Shown piece after piece: positions 38,413 to 46,183 of a stretch of 51,153 bases of DNA (positions within the stretch are counted from its first letter, which is position 1; the number at the start of each line of letters is the position of its first letter). The stretch spans positions 1 through 51,153 of the IMG/VR virus record IMGVR_UViG_3300033151_000623; one strand, written 5' to 3'. The DNA is from a virus. Below the pieces are notes generated by a model. The model saw nothing but the letters and a program-made list of their open reading frames with translations, did not search any database and was not told the DNA's origin. Position numbers and translations under genes: made by a program.

Positions 38413-39882
38413 CTATTTATCAGCAAGCCTGCTTTCGCCCTCCCGGACAAAGCCCATGTCGTGCCTCTTGCATTTATCGCCTTTGTTCTTAACCCTTATT
38501 CTGCAGGGCTTGCCCGCTTGGGTCAAACTCCCGCAGTAGTAGATCTCTTTCTTTAATTGAGCGCCTATCTCCAAATGTTCCATTTTAGCGGGGTCCACCT
38601 GAACATTTGGCAATTCTTCCTCTTTTTTTTCATCTTTTTTAGGGATGATAACCTCTTTAGGAACAACAGCCTTATTCTCGGTCGGAACAATCACTTTGTT
38701 TTCTGTTGGTGCGGGCTTCTTTACCTTTACTTTCTCGACAAGCCCGAGCCTCACCGCTTCTTTGTATGGGATTCTTCTGTTTCGGCCGTATAGAAGCCTG
38801 CCTGTTTTCGGATCAATCACTCTGTCTTTGGTAATGAACCACTTATCACTGTTGTTAATCACAATTTTTCCTCCTTTTACCTTTTCGATTATTTCTATTC
38901 TTTCATTGCTTCGCTTCTTCGTTAACCCTATCATAATTATCTCGTCAAACTTCTTCTTGCTCAAATCCATGACTTGGGAGAAGCGCATCTTGTCGGTTAT
39001 CTCAGGCAACCTCTTGTGGATGTTCTTGAGCCCGCCATTCCCGAGGTCTGCCCTTATTCCCCACCCGCCTTTTACCGCTTCGTTCGCGGCGTTCCCGGCG
39101 TTAACCGCTATCGTGGGTATCCCGGCCGCAAGGTAGTCCCAGTTCTTGTTCGGCCTGCACTTCTGGGTGTAATCAAAAGCCTGGGAAGGGACGCCGTTTT
39201 TGGCGTACCCGAGAAGTCCGGCGGTATATATCCCTATTTCTCTCAAAAGTTCATTATATGGCAATGGATGATGGAGTTCACAGCCCAAATCTTTATAGTC
39301 GAATCTTGCCGTCTTATTCCTGTTGTTCGGGTATAGATGGACAGTCCAGCCGACATCTATAAAAGACTTGAACACTTCATGGTAACTCCTGTATCCATAC
39401 CGGGCGTGTCTGCTCTTTTCTAGCTGGATTCCCCCCGCATAAACCAAGTGCTTGCCCCTCAATTTCTTGTCATTGCGTTTAAAGTTAACATCTTTCAGCA
39501 ACGGCTTCAGGTGAATCACCCGATGTTCGGGGCAATTGACATACTTGCTCGTAACGTAATCGGCGTGGTCTTCGGACGTGAATATCACCGCCCTTGCGCA
39601 AGTAATCATTCTTTCTTCGTTTGCTAATTCGACATTCGAAAGTTTCGTCCTCAGGCTCATCACGTCATGCTCAACCAAGACGTAAGGAATGCCCAAATTC
39701 AAAGGGACCTTGTAAGTTTGCATCCAGTCGCCCTGGACAAAAACCAAATCGGGTCTTATCACTTTAAGGTCTTGCTTCAAATTGCCCAGTAATAGTTCTA
39801 CCCCTCCGTATTCCTGCCTTAAAAAAGAGAAATATTTATATCCGCTCCCACTATATCGTGATGGGACATAAACAAATTTCAT
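38413..39882 (-). CDS. GT-B type glycosyltransferase with Lys-rich tail and C-terminal zinc motif
   Basis: 489 aa from the ATG at 39882 (GGAGATGATGGG upstream). Residues 1-340 show a GT-B pattern: MKFVYVPSRYSGSGYKYF, LVFVQGDWMQTYKVPLNLG, KHLVYAGGIQLEKSR, NWDYLAAGIPTIAVNAGNA. Then come a KGGKIVINNSDKWFITKD module, a Pro/Lys linker with repeated PTENK or PKEV units, and a C-terminal CGSLTQAGKPC...CKRH metal motif. The tail probably anchors the enzyme to a partner. It may glycosylate virion proteins or host wall sugars. Confidence 0.7.
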   Translation of the reverse strand: MKFVYVPSRYSGSGYKYFSFLRQEYGGVELLLGNLKQDLKVIRPDLVFVQGDWMQTYKVPLNLGIPYVLVEHDVMSLRTKLSNVELANEERMITCARAVIFTSEDHADYVTSKYVNCPEHRVIHLKPLLKDVNFKRNDKKLRGKHLVYAGGIQLEKSRHARYGYRSYHEVFKSFIDVGWTVHLYPNNRNKTARFDYKDLGCELHHPLPYNELLREIGIYTAGLLGYAKNGVPSQAFDYTQKCRPNKNWDYLAAGIPTIAVNAGNAANEAVKGGWGIRADLGNGGLKNIHKRLPEITDKMRFSQVMDLSKKKFDEIIMIGLTKKRSNERIEIIEKVKGGKIVINNSDKWFITKDRVIDPKTGRLLYGRNRRIPYKEAVRLGLVEKVKVKKPAPTENKVIVPTENKAVVPKEVIIPKKDEKKEEELPNVQVDPAKMEHLEIGAQLKKEIYYCGSLTQAGKPCRIRVKNKGDKCKRHDMGFVREGESRLADK

Positions 39883-40559
39883 TCCCCCATCATCTCCTTT
39901 ATTAATGCAGGAATTTCTATTTTTTGCCCTATTTTTCTTATGCAAACGGGAGAAGGTCTGTTTAGCACCCAATTATGAGCATGTATAACCTGGACCCAGT
40001 TCCTCTTTTCGGATATTTTCAAGTCAAAGTGCTGCCACATCTTCGAATGATTGTGCGAATAGACTGACTTCAGGTTTTCCGGCCTCTGCGCCAATGTCAA
40101 AAATGGAGACGTCAATTCCTCGTGGTGCAGGTGGTCGATGTAAAACTCGTTGGTTCTCAAGTCCAACCGGTAGCCCTTGAACTCCAAGAGCCCCGGTTCG
40201 GTAAGAATTCTCTGTGCGTTCTCGACATAATTCGGGAGCAAAATATCATCATTATCAACTCTGGTCATCAAAACCAAATCCTCTCCCTTGGATTCTTTAA
40301 CCATGTAGTCAATATGTCTTTGGTAGAGTTCTTTGGCGTTCACCCAACAGGCCGGGGCTTTTCCTTCTCCTTCGCCCGATATAAATTTATGCTTTATCGG
40401 TATATCCACATCTGGATTGCCGAGTATAATCCACTCAAAGTCCTTGCAGGTCTGGTTGCAAATAGAAGGCTTGGTGAACTTGTTGAAAAGCTCTATCCTT
40501 TCCTCCATAAACTTGTATTCTTTTGGGTACTGGAATCTCGTAATGACAAAATGCTTCAC
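39879..40559 (-). CDS. GT-A type glycosyltransferase (rhamnosyltransferase-like)
   Basis: 226 aa: MKHFVITRFQYPKEYKFMEE, ICNQTCKDFEWIILGNPDV, then DLVLMTRVDNDDILLPNYV with the acidic nucleotide-sugar site, and a His-rich end (HHEELTSP, VIHAHNWVLNRPSP). This fits the family of putative rhamnosyl transferases. It overlaps the GT-B gene and the methyltransferase by 4 bases each, so the three are one functional unit placed inside the structural operon. Confidence 0.7.
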   Translation of the reverse strand: MKHFVITRFQYPKEYKFMEERIELFNKFTKPSICNQTCKDFEWIILGNPDVDIPIKHKFISGEGEGKAPACWVNAKELYQRHIDYMVKESKGEDLVLMTRVDNDDILLPNYVENAQRILTEPGLLEFKGYRLDLRTNEFYIDHLHHEELTSPFLTLAQRPENLKSVYSHNHSKMWQHFDLKISEKRNWVQVIHAHNWVLNRPSPVCIRKIGQKIEIPALIKEMMGE

Positions 40560-41125
40560 TTAATCAATCCTCCGAAACCTGGCCCCGCGTGCAATATGCC
40601 CAGGTCGACTTTGTCTCCTTTTAATTCAGACCAAAATCTATCCATCCCTGACTTAGGGTGTGACTTGTAAAACCTGTCAAAAGAAATATCGTCAAATAAT
40701 ATAATTCCGCCCTTTTTCACTTTTGGTAAATATGCTTCAAAGTCGTTTTTCACGCTTTTATAGGTATGGTTTGCATCTATAAACAAGACGTCGATATTGC
40801 TGGGCACTTTGCATGCCGCTTCAACCGAGTCTGATTCAATCAAAATAATGTTATTCTCTTTCAGATTCTTTTTTACTTTCGGGCTTGTCTTTATGTCAAT
40901 CGTTATAACCTGGCATGATGTATGGCCCGCCTTGAAATGCAGGGCTGATATCCCCTGGTTGGTCCCAAGTTCTACCATCAGCTCTGGTTTAGTCTCTCTT
41001 GCGAGGTTAAACAAAAACTCATAGTATCTGATGTATGGCCTTCTTACCATGGATGCAAGTTTTCCTGGGCTTTCGTTGCTTACAACGCATTCTTCGGCTA
41101 ATTTCAGTAATGCTTCAGTATCCAT
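40556..41125 (-). CDS. Class I SAM-dependent methyltransferase
   Basis: 189 aa: MVELGTNQGISALHFKAGH (motif I), VITIDIKTSPKVKKN, ILIESDSVEAACKV, DVLFIDANHTYKSVKND and KKGGIILFDDISFDRF. This pattern belongs to Methyltransf_24-like enzymes that often act on sugars or small molecules. With two glycosyltransferases immediately downstream, O-methylation of a glycan is the likely job. Separated from the capsid gene by a strong hairpin. Confidence 0.75.
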   Translation of the reverse strand: MDTEALLKLAEECVVSNESPGKLASMVRRPYIRYYEFLFNLARETKPELMVELGTNQGISALHFKAGHTSCQVITIDIKTSPKVKKNLKENNIILIESDSVEAACKVPSNIDVLFIDANHTYKSVKNDFEAYLPKVKKGGIILFDDISFDRFYKSHPKSGMDRFWSELKGDKVDLGILHAGPGFGGLIK

Positions 41126-41142
41126 TTATCACTCCTTATAGT

Positions 41143-41170
41143 GAGGGCAGGCACAAAATAACCTGCCCTC
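41143..41170 (-). other. Stable hairpin after the major capsid gene
   Basis: GAGGGCAGG pairs perfectly with CCTGCCCTC around a 10-base loop, located 15 bases after the capsid stop. There is no U tract, so it is more likely an RNA-stability or attenuation element that lets the capsid message outlast downstream genes. Confidence 0.7.
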
Positions 41171-41184
41171 CTCGCTCCTCTCCG

Positions 41185-42561
41185 CTAACTCGCTGCCTCT
41201 TCTGTCTTGATGTCGATGAACGCCGCCGGGTAGTAAACCGGGAAAATTACTTCTTTCTCGGCTCGGATTCGTTTCATATTTTGTATGAAGTCGTCTCCGG
41301 CATACCCAATTTCAACCGTCGCTCCCTGAACATCAAACAAAGTAGCTCCTAACTTCCAACTTCCGATAACGGCATGACGCTCTCCGCTCCCGTCGGGGTC
41401 GATACAAGACACACTCTCAACAACAGGTATTCTCCAAACTCTCGGCTCTCCGCCCGTTGCAACAACAATCCAGATGTACTTGTTGTCGGTCCCCTTCAAA
41501 AGTTCGCAAACTTCCCAGTCAATCGGGTGCATGACGACCCCGTCAGCTGGCAAATATTGAAGAGCTACATTAGTTATCGAACGCCTAATTTTGTCCAAGA
41601 GAGTATCCCCAACAGCTCCTCTCGCAGCATGGATCGCGGTTGCATAATCCTGAATCCCAACGGTGTTGAGAATACCAGTCAGATTAGCGCCGACACCATC
41701 TCCCCAGAGCAATTGATAGTCTTCACGCAAGTCAAGACCATAAACCAACTCCGTGTCGATTTTGCTTTGAAGTTGCCCGATATCTCTTAGAGTCTGATTC
41801 GAGATTCGAATGTAATGTGCAATCATTGAAGCAGTAACCGTCTTAAGTTCGGCTTCCATATCGGATTTGGGCTTGGTGGCCCCCCTTGCCGTTTCCGCAG
41901 CCTCGTGAGTAAAGTCAGTTTCGACATACTGTACCCTCGAAGAGGTGGTTGGTGCAACGGTCAAGAGATTCCTAATCCTCAACGGTCTTTGCAGATCGCC
42001 AATCGTTTCCGTAAGCCTCACAGGAACAATCATGTCGCCAATTGTGGAATCAGTCATATCCTTTGTTTCTCGGATAGCGTCTGAAATTCCCTTAACTTCG
42101 CTTTTGTGGATAGCAACATGACGGCCATCTTTAGTCACTCTCAGTTTGGCTGGAAAATCGGAAACTCCAGCAAAACTCTTCCTGTGACCGTTCTGGTAAG
42201 TCTTCGAAAGAACGAATGCCTCGCCCAAGGTTAGATAACCAGCCACTGGATCAAGAAGGTCCTCGTTGGCCTGCCCTCTGCTCTTTACCGGCTCGGTATC
42301 ATGGGGAACCATCGGGGATGGTTTGCTCAACCAGTCGCTAATTCCTTTGATAGCTTTGCTCGAATCTTGCTTAAATTCCTCGTCTTTGACAATGGCATCA
42401 AGTTTATCTTGATTCGATTTTGCCTCGGTGAGCAATTCGTCAATCTTCTTCGCGTCCGCCTCAGAAGTAGCTTTCCCCTTGTTGGTATCCATAATGCCCT
42501 GAGCCTCTTTTGCAGCCTTTTGAATATCGTCTCTAAGTTTAGCAATTTCTTTATTAGTCAT
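41185..42561 (-). CDS. HK97-fold major capsid protein
   Basis: 458 aa. Residues 1-75 are a charged coiled-coil delta domain (MTNKEIAKLRDDIQKAAKE, GKATSEADAKKIDELLTEA), probably removed by the protease. The HK97 core follows: TIGDMIVPVRLTETIGDL, VQYVETDFTHEAAETARG, RISNQTLRDIGQLQSKI, GDGVGANLTGILNTVGI, LPADGVVMHPIDWE. AAGGAGG precedes the ATG. It forms the icosahedral shell. Neighbours (protease upstream, portal before it) are in the classical HK97 order. Confidence 0.92.
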   Translation of the reverse strand: MTNKEIAKLRDDIQKAAKEAQGIMDTNKGKATSEADAKKIDELLTEAKSNQDKLDAIVKDEEFKQDSSKAIKGISDWLSKPSPMVPHDTEPVKSRGQANEDLLDPVAGYLTLGEAFVLSKTYQNGHRKSFAGVSDFPAKLRVTKDGRHVAIHKSEVKGISDAIRETKDMTDSTIGDMIVPVRLTETIGDLQRPLRIRNLLTVAPTTSSRVQYVETDFTHEAAETARGATKPKSDMEAELKTVTASMIAHYIRISNQTLRDIGQLQSKIDTELVYGLDLREDYQLLWGDGVGANLTGILNTVGIQDYATAIHAARGAVGDTLLDKIRRSITNVALQYLPADGVVMHPIDWEVCELLKGTDNKYIWIVVATGGEPRVWRIPVVESVSCIDPDGSGERHAVIGSWKLGATLFDVQGATVEIGYAGDDFIQNMKRIRAEKEVIFPVYYPAAFIDIKTEEAAS

Positions 42562-42578
42562 TTTGTTAACCTCCTTTC

Positions 42579-43715
42579 CTAAAGACCGATGCTATTAGTA
42601 GCGGTCAGCCTGATATTAAGAGCTGATAATTCTTTTTCCAAGAATTTTATCTCTTCCTTGCTTGCGAGCCCCTGGGCTTTCAGAAGTGCCTTTTCAGGCG
42701 ATTCCGAAGCGTCAAGAAGTGCGTTTAAAACCTCTATGGATTGCACTACCAACTTTCTGCTTGAAGCTGACAGCACTCTACCTTCTTTAATTTCATCAAC
42801 CATCCCCATGGCTTTTGTTGCAGCTGATAACAAAATTAATCCTTTCCACGGGGCAGTCCTGTCCATCTTCTTGTACCAGCTTTCAACTTGCCCCTTTATC
42901 TTTGTCTTGTCTGCATCAGGAATGTCCACCCCACCTCTTGCGCCTTGGAGAACTGCGGCTACCGCAAAGATTCCTCTGGGGATGGCTTTGGGTTTCCCGT
43001 CAATGACCTCGACGTAACACAATTTATATCCGCCGAAGCTCTCATCGTCTGCGGGGTCGTAGTAGAAGAAACACTTCTTGTATTTCTTCCAGTCGATTGT
43101 ATCCTTGTCTCCGGATCCATCAGTTGAAGCCCATTTTCTGCAGCTTCGGACAGCCTTGGTGCTATCCCATGCTCTATCTTCTGCGGCTAATGGCCATGTT
43201 TGCATTGAGGGAACCGATTTTACCGACTCGGAATTAATTAGAGCGAGCGGATTCATCCCGAAAATAACGGCAGACACCTCCCACATCCGAATCTCTTTCA
43301 GCCGCCTGACCACCATTCCGTTTCTCTCCTCCAGGGAAAAGTCCAGAGTGTCGTAACCAAAGGAGAGAGCATCCAAAACCTTTTCCTTAATCTTTGTCAG
43401 GACTTCGTCTCCTGCCTTCACCGCAGAGACATATATTTTGACCAGGGGGCCATAGTCGTCTTCAACTCCCTCTATTACTTTTCCAAGAAGTCTTTCGGTC
43501 CCCCCATAACTGTGCTGGTCAATGAATTTGATATGCCCGGCGGGAATCCGCTGTGCAAAAGTTCGGGCACAGGACCCCTTCTCGAGAATGTCGTTCCCTT
43601 CGTCGATGTTGCCAAACGCCCCGGCGTAGCCAGAGAAGGTACGCTCTTCGACATTGATTTCCTTCAGCTCGAATGGCCTTATGAGTTGCTTAATCTCAAT
43701 TCCTTTTTTTCTCAC
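42579..43715 (-). CDS. HK97-family prohead protease with C-terminal extension
   Basis: 378 aa, GTG start at 43715 with GGGAGG 8 bases away. Residues 10-170 carry the protease: RTFSGYAGAFGNIDEGND, IKFIDQHSYGGTERLLGKV (catalytic His), VLDALSFGYDTLDFSLEE (catalytic Ser) and MWEVSAVIFGMNPLAL. The following 200 residues (AEDRAWDSTKAVRSCRKWA, KKCFFYYDPADDESFGGYK, PRGIFAVAAVLQGARGG) are an added domain seen in some phage proteases, perhaps scaffolding or a removable tag. It matures the capsid by cleaving N-termini. Confidence 0.88.
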   Translation of the reverse strand: MRKKGIEIKQLIRPFELKEINVEERTFSGYAGAFGNIDEGNDILEKGSCARTFAQRIPAGHIKFIDQHSYGGTERLLGKVIEGVEDDYGPLVKIYVSAVKAGDEVLTKIKEKVLDALSFGYDTLDFSLEERNGMVVRRLKEIRMWEVSAVIFGMNPLALINSESVKSVPSMQTWPLAAEDRAWDSTKAVRSCRKWASTDGSGDKDTIDWKKYKKCFFYYDPADDESFGGYKLCYVEVIDGKPKAIPRGIFAVAAVLQGARGGVDIPDADKTKIKGQVESWYKKMDRTAPWKGLILLSAATKAMGMVDEIKEGRVLSASSRKLVVQSIEVLNALLDASESPEKALLKAQGLASKEEIKFLEKELSALNIRLTATNSIGL

Positions 43716-43733
43716 TTTCTTTGCCTCCCTTAT

Positions 43734-45773
43734 TTAAAAAATTGCGCCTATTGAACACCTGCAGTTTGGATGGAGAGGAGGATTTTCAACATCCTCGTAG
43801 TCAAGCTTCATTGTCTTTTCTGTTTCTCCAGAACCTACAGTAAAGTCTTCTCCGAGTTTGAAGAAATCCTCTTCGATTCCCACTTCCTTCCCATCCAATT
43901 CGTGGCACCATTCACATGTCCTATCATCAAACTGAGTTATCCAAACCAGCTTTTTCGCCCCTGCTTGCCAGTAGCTCGCCCTCGCTCCCGAGTTTGTGCT
44001 TCGGATAATTTCGGTTCTTGCTACCCTCATCGCTCTTGCCTCAGACCAGTCGGCGAACTCGCCTTTCAAATTCTTGGCGATAGTCGGGACATCCAACCCC
44101 TCCAAGTCCGCCGTCTTGATTATTCCCTTTATCTTTTCAAGGTTCGTCTTTCCGAGCTCTTCCGCAAACTTCATTGAATATTGGTCCAAGAATTTCTGTG
44201 TCCAAGGGTTGGTTATGTCAAAGTCAATCCCCAGCGCCGGGCCAAACTCGCTTCCCACGGCCTTGATTACGGTTTCGTTGAGCCCCCTCAATTCATTGGC
44301 AATATTGTCATTTAGTCCTTCGTTCGCCTTTTTAATCCTATCATATAATTGTTCTTTTTTTGCACCACTTAGCTTGGCCTTGATATTCAAGGAATTCAAG
44401 ACCTTTGTATATTCCTTGTCATACATCTTGAATATCTTCTCCATCGACTTCAGCGCCAACGGATAGTATACGTCCTGGGCTTGATGAAGAATCCTGACTA
44501 CAACTTCATCATTCAGTTTTTTTTTAATTTCCTTTGTCTCTTTAATCCCTTTTTCACTGGTCTTTCCTCCAGAAATGACAGGGAGCATGTTCATCGGCAA
44601 ATAGATTACGTTCCCGCCCTCGATTGGTTCCTGCCCAATCAGCGCCCTTCTCTCATTTATCAGCGATATGTCTTTCGCCTTGTCTTGGCGGTCATACTTC
44701 TTGTCAACATCTTCCATGAGAGCGGTAACCCCGGAAGTGTCGAATTTCAGGTTGTGCTCTCCTATGTTCAAATTAAAATCCTCAAATAAGGCGTGTTCCA
44801 AAACGCCGGCTATCATTTCCCAAAGCGGCTCGATTGTTTCATCATAGAAGGATTTCTTTGCTTCCCTGTAGTTGGCGTAAGAGGAATGCTCCAGCCCGAA
44901 CTTGGCCCCGATAACAATTGCCGGTACTTGGAAAGCCGACATAATCCTTGTCGCAACCTCGGGCCACAAAGTCCCGAAGTCGAGCTCTTTTAGCCCCATG
45001 CCTATCTTCTTGTAAGTGACCCCGCCTTCGACGTAAAAGGCCGCGCCGGCATTCACCGCCCCGGAATAGATTTCCATCAGCTCTTTCCGGTTTCGTTCAT
45101 AGACTTCGGGACTTGAAGTCTCCTCAGTCGTAAAGATTCCGGTCGCCACTGCCATGTTTGCAAGAATGTGCTTGATATATTTTGAAAGCTCATTGTCTAT
45201 ATCAACTCTCAGCGCAGCGGCGGCAAGAGGAGGAAACCCGAAGAAGTCGTTCTCAGGATCGCTGTAACTGAACCAAATTATATCCTCTGGCGGAACTCTG
45301 TACCAAGTGTTTCCGACCTTGATGTCCCAGCCCTTAATAAACTCCCACTCGTCAGGAACTGGTCTTACTTTGTCTGGATTCCTGTTCCAAAGCTGAACGG
45401 GCAATCCCGCTCTCGACCTGACTTTGTGCACATAAGCGTTCCCAGCCGAGTCAAGATGATACTGAATCTTCTCAAGTATTTGTTCTTCGGTCTTAAACGG
45501 GTTGGGCCTCGAAAGCAAGTCCCGAAGCGGGTTTTCAATTTCAACCCCATCCTTGTCGTAGAGCTTCAAAGGAGCACGTTTGATCGCCTCAGCCTTTTCT
45601 TTCATGCAGGCATAGACAAGATCGTTCCCCTTGAAGCCATCCGTCATATATGTTGAAAATTCATAAGGTAAACTTTGAGGCCTCCCGGTTAGAGAAGGAG
45701 CAACGATGCTTATCTTCTTATCTGGTTCCGGCAAGTCCTTCTTCTTTGTAAAGAAATTTCTAAGTTTGCCCAT
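43734..45773 (-). CDS. Portal protein fused to MuF-type minor head domain
   Basis: 679 aa. Residues 1-410 are an HK97-type portal: SLPYEFSTYMTDGFKGNDLV, RNPDKVRPVPDEW, WFSYSDPENDFFGFPPLAAA, MSAFQVPAIVIGAKFGLEH. Residues 450-679 are the MuF domain: ARAMRVARTEIIRSTNSGARA, ITQFDDRTCEWCHELDGKE and the C-terminal HPNCRCSIGAIF. Portals and MuF proteins are usually separate genes; the fusion is complete here with no stop between. AAGGAGC lies upstream. The dodecamer forms the DNA channel. Confidence 0.9.
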   Translation of the reverse strand: MGKLRNFFTKKKDLPEPDKKISIVAPSLTGRPQSLPYEFSTYMTDGFKGNDLVYACMKEKAEAIKRAPLKLYDKDGVEIENPLRDLLSRPNPFKTEEQILEKIQYHLDSAGNAYVHKVRSRAGLPVQLWNRNPDKVRPVPDEWEFIKGWDIKVGNTWYRVPPEDIIWFSYSDPENDFFGFPPLAAAALRVDIDNELSKYIKHILANMAVATGIFTTEETSSPEVYERNRKELMEIYSGAVNAGAAFYVEGGVTYKKIGMGLKELDFGTLWPEVATRIMSAFQVPAIVIGAKFGLEHSSYANYREAKKSFYDETIEPLWEMIAGVLEHALFEDFNLNIGEHNLKFDTSGVTALMEDVDKKYDRQDKAKDISLINERRALIGQEPIEGGNVIYLPMNMLPVISGGKTSEKGIKETKEIKKKLNDEVVVRILHQAQDVYYPLALKSMEKIFKMYDKEYTKVLNSLNIKAKLSGAKKEQLYDRIKKANEGLNDNIANELRGLNETVIKAVGSEFGPALGIDFDITNPWTQKFLDQYSMKFAEELGKTNLEKIKGIIKTADLEGLDVPTIAKNLKGEFADWSEARAMRVARTEIIRSTNSGARASYWQAGAKKLVWITQFDDRTCEWCHELDGKEVGIEEDFFKLGEDFTVGSGETEKTMKLDYEDVENPPLHPNCRCSIGAIF

Positions 45774-46004
45774 TTAAACATGCTCCTTAATTCGCGATTT
45801 AAGCCATTTTATTTTAATTAATTATACCTTATATTAATTAAAATATCAAAGCCTTTAAACGTTAAATAAATATATATGTTTACCTGGGGTTTTATTAAAA
45901 TAGCTCTTTTTACCCCTTTTAACAACTTAAAACTTGTAAAGCCCCAGGTGAATAGCTATGTAAAGACTATAAAAAGTAAATACTTTTTTAAAGTTCTTGT
46001 AACT
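45774..46004. other. AT-rich non-coding stretch with inverted repeat between portal and the 58-aa gene
   Basis: 231 bases without a gene. At 45882-45893 and 45938-45949 a 12-bp inverted repeat (ACCTGGGG...CCCCAGGT, one G-T pair on plus) encloses 44 bases. The 25-bp repeat sits at 45790-45814. It probably holds late transcription signals for the head operon. Confidence 0.5.
45790..45814 (-). promoter_or_regulatory. 25-bp repeat upstream of the portal gene
   Basis: Exact match to 32219-32243. On the minus strand it is followed by AAGGAGC and the portal ATG 17-18 bases later. Only two copies were seen, both before major structural genes. Confidence 0.5.
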
Positions 46005-46181
46005 TTACACCATAAACCTTATCGCTTTCTTTCTTATCTTGTTGCTCAAGTAGCACGCCTTGCTCCGAGGCATTTCCATGAGCCTGCCAATTTTCCTGCA
46101 TCCAAGCCCCATCTCTCTAAAAATCAAAACCATCAGCTCCTCGTCAGTCAGGCAGTTAATCAGTCTTTGCGCATCTATCAC
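46005..46181 (-). CDS. 58-aa helix-turn-helix-like protein, GTG start
   Basis: Begins with GTG at 46181, two bases after the TerL stop, with GGGAG 8 bases upstream inside the TerL end. The sequence VIDAQRLINCLTDEELMV, then FREMGLGCRKIGRLMEM and RSKACYLSNKIRKKAI has helices around GLGCRKIGRLM that resemble a short helix-turn-helix. The basic end may contact DNA. It could regulate late genes or assist the terminase. Easily missed because of its size and start codon. Confidence 0.6.
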   Translation of the reverse strand: MIDAQRLINCLTDEELMVLIFREMGLGCRKIGRLMEMPRSKACYLSNKIRKKAIRFMV

Positions 46182-46183
46182 AC

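Noticed and set aside
45882-45949. 12-bp inverted repeat considered as a rho-independent terminator
   Set aside because: The 44-base loop is long and no U tract follows on the minus strand; kept only as an unexplained repeat in the intergenic entry.
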